A stretch of 64,000 nucleotides of DNA, taken from positions 434,001-498,000 of the forward strand of contig RCSZ01000005.1 of NCBI GenBank assembly GCA_014898425.1. Direction: 5' to 3'. The position numbers and the translations under genes were made by a program. Position 1 is the stretch's first letter. Every line of letters starts with the position of its first letter. The notes under the pieces were generated by a model. That model had not been told where the DNA came from. It saw only the letters and a program-made list of their open reading frames with translations, and did no database searches. Positions 35,600 to 46,206 of this stretch are shown in pieces. The stretch comes from Botryotinia globosa (taxonomy: Eukaryota; Ascomycota; Leotiomycetes; Helotiales; Sclerotiniaceae).

Positions 35600-37971
35600 C
35601 GATTTTATTTCTATTTTTTCAAAAAAAAAAAATCTGATAGGATCTAAAAGAATTATAATTAATCTTTATTTTATAAAATATATTATAAATATTAGATTAT
35701 AATCAATTATTAGTTAATAATTATAATTCAGATTTGATAATACAATTATTTATCAAAAAAATTTTCAAATTTGTTTAAAGCGAAAGTGAATATCGATTAT
35801 ATATCCCAAGATAAGGGATACAGAATAATTAACAAATATTAGGGTAGAGTTTATAATATAAATAAGAATATACAGAGTAAATCTTATTTTCAAATAAAAT
35901 AAAATAAAAAACTGTAGCTTTTGTTTTAGTATAATTAAATGGAAAAATGAATCTTCGATTATTATTATTGATCTATGAATTTGAAGTTTTATTAAAAAAT
36001 CATATTTCCCAATTGATATTGTAATACAATGGATTATAAATAAAAGAATGAATTATTAAATAGCTTTTTTATTATAACTCAAATTATTATTATTATTTAT
36101 TTAAAAGCAGAAATCAATATAAAAATAAAATAATAGATATAATTAATCCAAATAAACTTGATATTATTTTAAGAGCAAAAACAAAGCTAATCTTATTATA
36201 TATATTTTGGGTTTAAATTGGAATATAGGGAGAAGAAATCGAATGTTTATTTGATGTAAGTTTTGAAAAAGAAAACAAGATATATTGAAAGAAAATAAAG
36301 TAAATAATTATTAAAATATATAGAAAAATATAGATTTGATTTCAATTAGATTTTTAATTGAATAATTATAAATAAATATAAATACTAATAGCAGTTTTTG
36401 ATATATTTGAATCCGGATATAAGGAATTTAATTGGAAGGATTAAAAAGATCAAAATATAGTAGTAAAAGTGTTTTTAGAATATAATTAAGTAGTGATCTA
36501 TAAAGTATACAAGGAGTATATCAAATGTTAAGGATTTGTTTTATTAGTTTTTAATAAACTAAAAGGATTTACAGGAATTGTTTTTATTAAATAATAATAA
36601 GAATAATTATCAGATAAAAGCAATACAAAGGCAAAACCCAGAAACAATCTAGGATTATCTTATAAAATTGATAATAATTATATTTATAATATTGTAGAAA
36701 ACTAGGAGACAAATAATATTACATTAAAAGATTAGAGTATAATTACAAAAAGAAATAATCTAAATCATTAATATTTGAATAATAAATTTAAACGATTTGT
36801 ATTGAGATTTACAAAAGAATTAATTGAAAACAATATCGAGTATCTTTGTAAAGAAATTAATAATTTATATCAATTAATATAACAATATAATGAAAATATA
36901 GAGCAAGATTTTTTACAACAAATTTTTCGTTAATGGAATATTGTGTACAAATCTGATCCAAAATTAAACAAATTAGAGAGAGTCAATAATAATGTAAGTA
37001 TAATTTGTGGATATTTGTAAACAGATTTATATATATAAAAGAAAAGAAAACTAACAAAATAAATAAAGAAAACCCTAAAAGCTATAGGTTTTAAATTATA
37101 TTATAAAAACTTATAATAAAAAGCTCTAATATTCATTAAGATTTATCTAGACAAAATAACTCTGTATATAAATTTTATTAATAAATTATAGAAATTCGTA
37201 TAAAATGATTTAATAATTATAAATAATCTATTCACTTATAGAAACTATATATAGAAAGTATTGATGAATTACAATACAAAGAATATAAACTTTTGCAAAG
37301 TAATTAATATAAAGACCATAATATAATTGATTTGGAATTGTTTATACAATTGATATCAATTATAAAATATAATACAATTAAATAAGGAAATTATATATCA
37401 CTTATTAAAAGGAAAAAAGGGTTTCGAATTAATTGAATCTTTTTGAACTTATACTATAATATTTAATTTATTATTATAAAATGATAAGTGTAATACTAAT
37501 ATATTAATTATCCAATTAAAAAATCAAGTTTTGAATAGTATTAATAGGAATAGAAATCATTATCCAATAGAAGAAAAAACTTATTACTATTATTACCAAA
37601 AGTCAATAATATAAAGCCTAATATTAGACGAATTTTAGATAACAATTAGAAAAAATCTAAACAATATACAAAATCCCTTTTCCAATTAATTAACAAATTT
37701 CTTTTGTTTTATTTACAATCAAATCTTGGTTTTTATCAAACGATTATTAATATAATAATAATATCGATAATAGCAAATTTACAATTATTATAGATAATTT
37801 AGAATATAAAGTATTATGGTTATAGGGATAATTTAGAATATAAAGTATTATGGTTATAAAGGTAATTTGGGATCTGATTAATAAGGTTTTCCATAATTTT
37901 TTTTTTTCTTTAATATTAGTTTTTTATTATTAATGAAATGATTAGAGGCTTATTTATAAAACAGGGGTGAT
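35600..37971 (+). other. Unexplained 3' internal segment of the retroelement
   Basis: Lies between the chromodomain and the right LTR, where most chromoviruses have little. In the plus frame read from 36901, stops are only TAA or TAG and comparatively sparse for such AT-rich DNA, as if an additional ORF decayed. A polypurine-like AGGGGTGA immediately precedes the LTR. No domain is recognised. Confidence 0.5.
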
Positions 37972-38131
37972 TGTGAGGGTGCACGGACTCTTTATATACA
38001 TAACCAATTGTACTAGTTATTTTAGCTAGTTTTTCAAGTATAAGTTGGAAGCCTTGTTTCCAACTTTCTTTTAGATTTTTATCAATAACTAAATCATTAA
38101 AACGACTCCTTTTCAGTTCACAGTCCTCACA
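37972..38131 (+). repeat. 3' LTR, 160 bp
   Basis: Starts TGTGAGGG and ends TCCTCACA, equal in length to the left LTR. It is more heavily mutated in its first 60 bases and less at its 3' end than the left copy. Confidence 0.92.
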
Positions 38132-38136
38132 GAGTA
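38132..38136. repeat. Target site duplication GAGTA, right copy
   Basis: Matches the five bases at 29637-29641. Confidence 0.9.
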
Positions 38137-38800
38137 TATTAGATTGAGATTAAATTGATATAATGTTATGGCGCCAACTACGTAGCCTTCGTGCCTCAGG
38201 TACGGATCATTAGTGTGCCCTCAGTGGGACCTTAGCGTGCCCTACTTCCTATAATAGGGCCTCATTCTTCCATAGCTCTTAGAACCCTTATGGTACAATA
38301 TAAGTCTTTACCTACACCTTGACATATAAGTATTCAATGTATTGAAATATTTGTTGTTTTTAATAAATATTAATTAAATCACTTAATATTATAATAATAT
38401 TAAAGGAACTAATTATAATAATAAAATTCTATTATTATAATAAAATAATAAAAATTCAATATTATAAGAAAAATTTCTTATATTCTTTATTCTCTATATA
38501 TAAAGAAGAATATTATTATAAAATAAAATAAAGAATTCTTTATTAAAAAAGAAATCCTTTATTAGTTTTTTATTCAAAATAATAATTCATTATTTTGAAA
38601 AAATTAAAATATGATATAGAAGCTAGTTCAAATGCGGAATGACAGACGCAATATTGTGTAATATTATTTTTTCTTTTTCTTTATTATAAAAATTAATTAC
38701 AAATCAATAAAGAAAATTAATAAAATCGATTACAAAATCAGAATTTTCAAGTATACCATCTACGTATTATAGGCTTACGCTACCTACGTACAGGGGGGAG
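38137..38800. repeat. Right flank: AT-rich with a GC-normal island
   Basis: An island of ordinary base composition (about 38168-38340, containing GGCGCCAACTACGTAGCC and two near-copies of GTGCCCT) is set between strongly AT-rich stretches (38137-38165 and 38345-38760). It may be a short solo LTR or element end too small to be RIPed. No domain or ORF is present. Confidence 0.4.
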
Positions 38801-40872
38801 GAAAAAGCATAAATAAGTGGCTTGAGTCCCTGTATTCAAATCTTTTTCTAGTACCCACTTTTATATATACACAAGATTATATAATACAAACCAATAATAG
38901 TAATTCTATTCTACTAGCCTAAGCTTCCAATATAGTATTATTTTAATACTATTCCCAATACAGCTTAGCCTATCCCACGCTAAGCGCTTGACCTGCAACA
39001 ATTTCGAACTCGGAAAATGAATCAGGTGAAAATCGCTAGTATAGACGATTCCTCTTTGTTTACTCAAATGTATCGAATGCTTTAGCCGAAAATGCCTACC
39101 TCGCTTAATTCTATCTGATATGAGTTTTGTATGAATTTCACATCTACTTTTAGAAAAGACGACTCTCAATGTATTCTTTTGATTTCAATCATTCTAATAC
39201 CTTAGGAGAAGTAGGACGCTACATATATACTATTCGATCTTCTCGGACTACATACATACTTCTATGTTGTTAGAATATATTTCAAATAGAATTGTCTGAT
39301 CAATTTAAATACTCAGAACGCTTCGAATTGATCGAGAGTAAAGAAATATATCAACTAGTCCTATGAAATGAAATAAATAAGCAATACACATTGACTAAGT
39401 GCTACAGTCTCAGAATTCGCTAGGACATTATGTGATGTATTCCGTGTCTAGAAATGTACAGACTGTTCGCAGGGTTATCTCAAGAATGATGGTTCGGAGT
39501 ACACATCACCTCTGATTTTGAATTTTTGAGTGGTTAAACCAGACTTTTAGTCAAGGGCTCTTCGTCTTAAATCAATTCTTCGCTGATAAGCTTTCATATT
39601 TCAGAGAATTATTCAGATCTCGAGAAGCAGGGACGATTACTTCTTCATCCACTTACAATCAGGAGCCGTCCATTCATTCGAATTTTCATATACCGAATAC
39701 ACAACTCCCTCTAGATCGATAAATTAACTGCTCAACAATGCACCATTTATGATGTCTCAATCTTCAGTCTCATTTCCAAGAATGATGAATCTCATGTCAG
39801 AGTTGTCCGAGCAGAACTGACTGTCTATGACCGGCTGCCATCACATTTCAGCAAATTGACCGCATCTAGTTCACGCGAGTTTATTGGACACTATATTCAT
39901 AAGCAAAACAATCCATACTTTCGACTTGACTGTATAAACTCGACGCTAGTCAATCTGATACAAGATGTTAGTCATCAAAACAGCCTAGTGTCTCGCCTGT
40001 AGCTCTCTACCTAAGTCGCGATTAACCAGAACACAGAGATATGTAAGCGAGAAACCCACCGTATTGCAAAATTGATTCTATTTAAGTGTTGCCTAGTAGT
40101 ATAACAACCAAAATCAGTAAGCAAGATGGTCGCCTTGCTCTCAGCACTCGCGATATCTAACGCTAGTGTATCTGGTACAATATTTGTAATCAAAACAGCC
40201 TAGGCTCTCGCTTAGCGCTCTGTTTAAGTCTCGGTTAGCCTGAATTGAGAAGAGATTAAGCGAGAAAACTGCCGTATTGCAGAATTTAGCTCTGATCAAG
40301 CCTGCAGCCTAGCAGTTCGACAAAAACATCAGTAAGCAAGACAGCCATTTTTCGGTGAGAATTCACGATGTCTCGCATGCGCTGACTCATCATATCAAAA
40401 ATCATTATGTAATGGTACCGTAATTGACGCGCTGAATCATTCTAACGCGCGGTAAATCACCGTGACAAGAAAAATGAGACTTTACTGTCGTACTCTACAA
40501 GTAAAACCTACCAGAAGTCACGCTAGGATGTGAAAAATGGTATATAGATATGAGAAACCATGACCGTAAACCGTATATGCCTAGAACTGATCATCTGATC
40601 TTGAGAACCGCGAACACTCGCTACGACAGCGACTGTTTTGGTGTCTCAGATACCGATTTTCATTTGCTTATAAGGGTTTTTTATTCCCCCCCAAAATCTC
40701 TCTTTCTTTTTCTCCTTTTCAAACACTCTCGAAAAGTCCAAATCTCATAAACACCTCGAGTTCTCCCAGCCTTCCAACAGCATCGATTTTGAATTCCATC
40801 AAACAAATTCAAATTCTACCAATCAAAACACCTACGAACTATCCAAGAAACATCTCCGAATCACCATTCAAG
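38801..40872. other. Intergenic with a 215-bp tandem duplication
   Basis: No supported gene. The 87-codon minus frame at 38906-39169 has no recognisable features. The right end is the promoter of the second IBR-like gene, with pyrimidine-rich sequence at 40680-40720. Confidence 0.6.
39974..40400. repeat. Diverged 215-bp tandem direct repeat
   Basis: ATCAAAACAGCCTAG occurs at 39974 and again with a 215-bp offset at 40189. The similarity continues through (A/G)AGCGAGAAA, GCCGTATTGCA, CAGTAAGCAAGA and a final CGAT(A/G)TCT. Copies differ throughout, so the duplication is old. Confidence 0.8.
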
Positions 40873-42312
40873 ATGTCAGGCTCATCCCCCATCGATTCCG
40901 CTGCCACTCAGTTTACGTTCAACATGACAGCATCCACTACCAATCCTGCACAGTCAACTCTGAGCTTAGCTGATCCCCTTTCTGCCAGGCTCAGAAATTT
41001 GCAGTTGGATCCAGAGCAACATGCACTTTCGGTCATGAACAATTTCGGGGATATGGATTTGGATAGGCAGAATCCGGCTCCTCAGACTCCCTCATCGGCG
41101 CACCTTAGCTCTCACGATGCTAATGAATTTGATGAAGACTTCGAAGAAGCCTGGGAGGAGCAAATTCCCGACATTAACGATGAGAGCACCTCACAGCAAT
41201 CTGCTCACCTGCCGGATATCCAATTTGCAATGCAGCAAGGCATGAGAGTAAAGTGCATCAAGTGCAGAATCTCAAGCACATACAAGGTATCGCAAGTTTG
41301 GTTACCCAATCCATCCCAACCAGAACTTGTTGCACCTGAGTCGGCCAACACAAAAAGCCATTTGCACATTGCCGCTTGTGTCAAGTGCTCTTTTGGAACT
41401 TGTTTGGGTTGTGGTCTAGCTCCCCATTTGAAGGAGTGCACCTTTTCAGATACTCGGGCAGCTTGGGAGGCCTTGTGTGCTGTTGACGATGCTGCCGTCA
41501 ACTTCCGTCATGAGTCACCACATCTCCCATTGACCCATGCGACCAGAGAAGTCCTTCCTGCTCTCTTGAAATGCCTAACAACCCTCAACACCACGGTTGC
41601 TAGAAACGGAGCAATCACTTTCGGATTTGACCAACTTCTCCGCAAGAGTGTGCTTCTGGATCTAGTTGCGGATTTCTTGAGAGATATGACCATGCAGAAC
41701 ATGGAACTGACTCCGCTCCTAATTCAAATATTGGAGTTCCTGCACATATTGGCCGAAAACATCGAAACAAGAAACTTGTTCTTCGAAAATCGACAAATTT
41801 TGAAGACAACATCACCCGGCCTTCGAACATTGGTCTTTCCTCTGGCTCTTCTTCCGATCCAACAGGTCTCTACGTTTGACTGGAACAATCACGATGCCAG
41901 AACCTACAGCATTTGGCCATTGTTGCAAAGGTGTCTCGAGGTCGCCGAACAATACATGCATGCTAACCACGATGATGTTTGGTCTGCGGCTCTGGTTGCA
42001 CTTGTACAGAGAATTCCTGATGTGTATGAATTGGTTGCCAGCTCGGTTCCATCAAAGTCCCTAAAGCTCACATACACACACCATACTCAACAGGAGTTGG
42101 GATATGCTGTCGGTCTGAGAGAACTGTTTGCGGTTGCGGTGGCCAAGAACTCGGAAGCGAAGAAAATGGCTACCGACGAGGATACCAGCATGATGGATGT
42201 CGATCCACCCCTTAAGAAGCGTGGTCGTACTCGTGGTCGGGCGGAAGTTCAGGACGTCGATGAGGACGAGGCCAGCAGGGCTGGAAAGCGAAGAAATGCT
42301 GGCAGGAGATAG
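40873..42312 (+). CDS. IBR-like zinc-finger protein, copy 2
   Basis: Single exon, 479 residues; the ATG at 40873 is the first true ATG in frame (upstream codons open only from TTG). The Cys/His cluster is C128-x2-C131, then C169-x2-C172-x4-C177-x2-C180-x4-H185-x3-C189, the IBR-type spacing, with no RING1 or RING2 seen. An acidic stretch (about 84-106) precedes it. After the cluster comes AWEALCAVDDAAVN, equivalent to WHALCAVDDAIVQ in the gene at 1275-2705. Collinear similarity continues (FGFDQLLRKSVLLDLVA vs FGYCELVRKSMLLDQVA; LFFENRQILKTTSPGLRTLVFP vs LLFEERLQFLRNLSPGVRVLGFP). The C-terminus is basic (LKKRGRTRGR and GKRRNAGRR), favouring the nucleus. The two genes are dispersed paralogues. 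A ubiquitin-linked role is suggested only by the zinc-binding spacing. Confidence 0.9.
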   Translation: MSGSSPIDSAATQFTFNMTASTTNPAQSTLSLADPLSARLRNLQLDPEQHALSVMNNFGDMDLDRQNPAPQTPSSAHLSSHDANEFDEDFEEAWEEQIPDINDESTSQQSAHLPDIQFAMQQGMRVKCIKCRISSTYKVSQVWLPNPSQPELVAPESANTKSHLHIAACVKCSFGTCLGCGLAPHLKECTFSDTRAAWEALCAVDDAAVNFRHESPHLPLTHATREVLPALLKCLTTLNTTVARNGAITFGFDQLLRKSVLLDLVADFLRDMTMQNMELTPLLIQILEFLHILAENIETRNLFFENRQILKTTSPGLRTLVFPLALLPIQQVSTFDWNNHDARTYSIWPLLQRCLEVAEQYMHANHDDVWSAALVALVQRIPDVYELVASSVPSKSLKLTYTHHTQQELGYAVGLRELFAVAVAKNSEAKKMATDEDTSMMDVDPPLKKRGRTRGRAEVQDVDEDEASRAGKRRNAGRR

Positions 42313-44185
42313 TGGATCATTACCACAGGGAGTTTCTTGCGGGGTGGAAAAGTTGAGGAGCGAAGAAAGATGGCTGGCCACAAAGCAGTGTGTGGTGATA
42401 GTCACCGGGATCGTTAGAAACATTATTATGTATTTCATCGAAATAAGGGTGGCTCATTAGGAAATGACTGCCAGGGATATACTCTCCGTTGAAAATTATC
42501 ACTGCTCATCATTCTGAGTGGATGATATAATTTTTCTAGAGACTATGTAGGAATTAACATCAATAAACCTCTCAAATATTATAGATGCAAACGAATGTGA
42601 CCAAGTGAATGTGAAAAAACAAAATGCCAATACTCTGAATGATTAGGAATGAACTAAAATGCTGTGAATTGAAAACTTGATGTTATTGTGGACGTAAAGT
42701 AAAGCTTGCTTAATAAGAGAAGATTCAATTGCTAAAGTCATCAGACTGCCGAAATTTTTCAATTATGTCATGTCGCTAACCGACCTAGGATCAACTGGCA
42801 TTTAATCCTGGAAAGTGATAAGTATCATTGGTCAAACAATATTTCGCATAACATGCTACTTGTACTAGCAAGTAGATCGAAGCTCAATGTTGCACGTCTG
42901 CTGCCGTTGCTCATATTATTATAGGACTTTCGAGAGATGAAACAACATCATGACAATGAAAGCTACCTAGTGCCGAGACCATTCAGAAATTCAAGCAAAA
43001 CAAAGCCCCAAGTTCCATGACAGTTCCGAATTATCGAATGTAAAATTAAAGCAAGAACATGAATTGGACAAAAAGTGACAACATCCTCAGAATCATGGCA
43101 GAGTAATAAAGTGACGAACGAAAGCTACTGACGGGTGCCAAGGATTTAGACGTGCAATCAAAGATGATAAATGAAGCTAGTTACTGTGACCCGCGATTGC
43201 AGTATTCATGGTCTGGACCAAATCCATGGGCATCCTATGACTTCCAGAGATAACGGTGAAGGGTGATTGATGCCCCTGAGACCATTCCGAACTTCTGGAT
43301 GGGGATTTTCATGTTATTCTCTCCGAACGAAGATTCGAATCAGCCTGTGAGTAATAGTGATCAAAGGTTTGATCCACGAGAATGTATTTCACTATTAATT
43401 CGTCCTTTACAGATCACATCTGCCCCGCTAGTCTAGATCTGGACACCTCAAGTGATTTTTGAAGCTTTCTGATTCTTCAATATGTATCATAACAAAGGTA
43501 TCGAGGGAAAGCAAGAGAAGAACAGGGCAACTACTATTTCGCGCTCCGGTATGAGAGAAAAATATCTCAAGATTGAAACCCATGAAGCATAACAAGCCAA
43601 ACGTATCTGTGGCCGTTTTACACCCAATTTCATAACTAGCTTCCAAAACCTTAAATTTTAGTCCTCGCATCATTTAACCTTAATACAATTAATAGTTAAA
43701 TTATTTTATAAATAGCTTTATAACATTATATCTAATACAAATTATATATATCAAATTAAAGCTATAACTTAATATTATAAAATAGCTACAAGAAAACAGA
43801 AAGACTGGATTGCGTTATTGTCTACGACAACTGGAGGCATTAAGTGCCACAAACAGATAAAATCACAGAAACTCATAATTAATGGTAAAGAAATCACTAA
43901 GGAAAGGGACTTACTAAAGCTAACCCCGGACTCCAATATATTATGTCTTGACAAATTTATCACAGATGACATTATGGTGACCACAGATATTCTGATGTCC
44001 ACCAAAGCAAAACCGGAGGCTGTAGATAGTGAGAAATCTATGCAATAGAAACTGTAGAAGAAAAGTCGAACATTATGCAATGACTGTACACATATTTTCT
44101 TCTAGCGCAAAACTCAAAAAGGCAAGACTCAGGAACCAAATTCCTATTCATAAGTACGAGTTACATACTCGGATCTATCATTGAA
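42313..44185. other. Intergenic
   Basis: Moderately AT-rich with one sharply AT-rich patch at 43677-43790. The 76-codon plus frame at 43818-44048 has mixed composition but no domain, intron partner or homologue I recognise. No gene is called. Confidence 0.55.
43677..43790. repeat. Short AT-rich patch, possible RIP relic
   Basis: About 110 bases almost free of G and C inside ordinary DNA, with a sharp left edge. The composition equals that of the retroelement block. It may be a remnant of a RIPed repeat; no element signature remains. Confidence 0.4.
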
Positions 44186-45763
44186 TCATTCTTTAACTCC
44201 CCGTCGCTGTTTTTCTTTTCCTACAAGAGATCGTGCCATTGGAGACAACCAGATTTCTGGCCCCTGAACGTCCACAGAGCCCCTATTTGCTTCAATCGCG
44301 GCCTCAATTTCTTTAGCAACAATCCGATTGCTGCTAATTGTTGTCAATCCTGATGCCCATCCGTACAGAAACACGGACTGATTGACGCCAGTTAGAACTT
44401 TTGAGACGTCATAAACGACGTTAGGAAGCTCAGACATGATAATGGATGCCTCCACGTCAACTATGGAAATTGGTAATTGCCATTCCAGAGGAATGCTATA
44501 CTCGGAGAGCTTTTGAAATTCCTCCGCCAGGTTGTCTCTTGTCGACTCATGATTGAACCCGAAAATCAGTTCCATTCTTTTCTTTTCGGTGTCTGTTCCA
44601 ATTGTATCTATGATCTCTTGGGCTCTTGCGACTGCCTCACGAGTACATATGAGATTTCTAGCACCGCATGCAGGCCAGACAATGCTAGGTAAGAGCTGAT
44701 CTTCGCTTTCCATTTCCATTTGTTTAATCAAAAACCGATGATGCCAGTCTTTTGATTCAACTTGACCATGTGAAAGACTGAATTTAGGATAATTAGCAAA
44801 CAGGGAAATAGCTGACCGTTGTTCGGAGAAATAAGTGCACCCATCACGGGACACAATATTTTTTACTTACTCACTAATAAATGCGAATATCATCGTACAA
44901 TCAACATTAAGTGTTTCGGAGAATTTCTCAAATGGGTCTACTACCATACGCTGGAGAACTGTCGATATCTCAAGGCTTGTAGGAATATCTTCAAATATCT
45001 GCACTGTAACTCCTAATGCCCGGATTTCTTGTAGAACACTAGCCACCTGCTTGGGACAGTCTCGCGTGATTCTAGGAAGTACCATACGTACTGATGGATA
45101 CCGGTATTTAGTTCTAGCCAGTTTAGAAGCTTCTACGAGTAACTTGGCTTGCTTTAAAAGACCTTCTGACTCATCGTCTGGGTCTAATTGAGCGAAGTCC
45201 TCAACCTCTTCATCAGTTGAATCGTCTTCGGCCCATCCGGCCTTGGCTAGATCAAATATCATCCGTCGAGCAGTAATTGTATTGACTTTGACCCATTCAA
45301 GATTCTCTCCAGCTACAACATCGACTTCCACACTTTTGATATTGCTCTGCGCTGAGAGATCACCTCGTTTAGATTTGAGCAGAGTTTGACCAGTAGTCCA
45401 AAAGAAACGTTTTCTCAGAGCTGTAATACCCTTGCAACCCTTTGCTGTATTCCAAACAGCGGAATAGAATGGAAAATTGGAAGAGCTAACTGTATGGGCC
45501 ACCTTTTCATCTTCTGGATCTAAATTCGCAAGTCTTGTTAAAGATTTAATCTCAGATTGTAGATTTGTCGAGAAGTGCCTTAGTTCAACTATCTTGTCTT
45601 GCTTTCGCTCTTTCAAAAGAGCCTTGAATTGTTCGAGTTCCGTCATCAGATTTTGAGATTTTTGAAGTAGATCTTTCACTGATCTCTCCGAGTTGGGCTC
45701 AGGATCTAATAATCTCAAAGCTTCCATACTTTCTGCGATATTCTTACCATTCAACGTAGCCAT
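44186..45763 (-). CDS. DUF1308/UPF0415-family protein
   Basis: Exons 45763-44871 and 44777-44186 with a 93-nt intron, 494 residues. Two overlapping donors exist. The GTAAGT at 44870 (phase 2) is preferred because it yields CTMIFAFISDLSHG across the junction, the conserved block of the DUF1308 family (human C7orf25/UPF0415). The upstream GTGAGT would break the frame. The N-terminal half has a Leu/Lys-rich helical region (about 25-75) and the conserved NTITARRMIFDLAKAGW block (about 160-176). The C-terminal half includes WPACGARNLICTREAVARAQEI. The family's C-terminal domain is thought to be PIN-like; a nuclease role is not shown here, although Asp residues flank the splice-spanning block. It shares a divergent promoter with the J-protein gene at 46207. 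Confidence 0.85.
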
Positions 45764-46206
45764 GGTGGTAAGATCCTCCGTGAAAAGGTGCTTACAGACG
45801 AAGGCAATTTCTAAAGAGCGTCACGTGCACTAGTTTCATGAAGCCATGAAAGTAAGAGGCGTATGATACAATGAGGTGACTCAATGTTCTGAGTTTCCTT
45901 GTCAAAAGATATGTATTGCAGTGTAGTAGTGTATTTATGCATGTTCAACCGGTGAGTGACTCTTCCCAAAAGAGAGTGTCAAGACTTCGCGGCTAAGTAT
46001 CGGGTAAATTATCCTCATAGCCTCGCTCTAGCCTTACCAAATCTCCAAAAAGTCCGTCATCAAATCTACAAAAATTACAACCACAATTTCGACAACTACA
46101 GACTCCACCTTTACTTCTCCGATTTCCCTTCTCAACTCCCAAAAATTAAGTTACAGCGCCATAGCGAATCCAATCTCAATTTTCCCCTTTAACGATAATA
46201 CTCGCG
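45764..46206. promoter_or_regulatory. Divergent promoter region, DUF1308 gene / J-protein
   Basis: A 443-bp spacer between two divergently transcribed genes with a CACGTG E-box near 45824. A 78-codon frame (45956-46192) ends just before the J-protein start and is more likely leader sequence than a gene. Confidence 0.5.

Larger units (their letters stand above)
29642..38131 (+). mobile_element. Ty3/gypsy chromovirus, RIP-inactivated
   Basis: An 8,490-bp LTR retrotransposon with GAGTA target duplications. Plus-strand relics in order are: a gag zinc-knuckle remnant (31419-31460, C-x2-C-x4-H-x4-C spacing with three ligands changed to Tyr), a protease-like stretch near 31955-32000, reverse transcriptase (about 32560-33300; LDLYRVYNLIRI and YLNNILIYS), RNase H (to about 33800), integrase (about 34230-34990), and a chromodomain relic (35394-35565, ending KKKIVEFYKRKP). 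RT-RNaseH-integrase order plus a chromodomain identifies a chromovirus. Dozens of TAA/TAG stops, mostly explicable as C-to-T or G-to-A changes, break every frame. The catalytic Asp pair of RT reads Asn-Asn (33011-33016), and the third integrase acidic position reads Lys. No autonomous activity is possible. About 2.4 kb after the chromodomain is unexplained. Confidence 0.93.

Noticed and set aside
38906..39169. 87-codon minus-strand frame right of the retroelement
   Set aside because: Mixed composition makes it tempting, but there is no recognisable domain, no intron partner, and it adjoins degraded repeat DNA.
43818..44048. 76-codon plus-strand frame next to the AT-rich patch
   Set aside because: Protein-like composition but isolated; no acceptor or donor joins it to other exons and no family is recognised.
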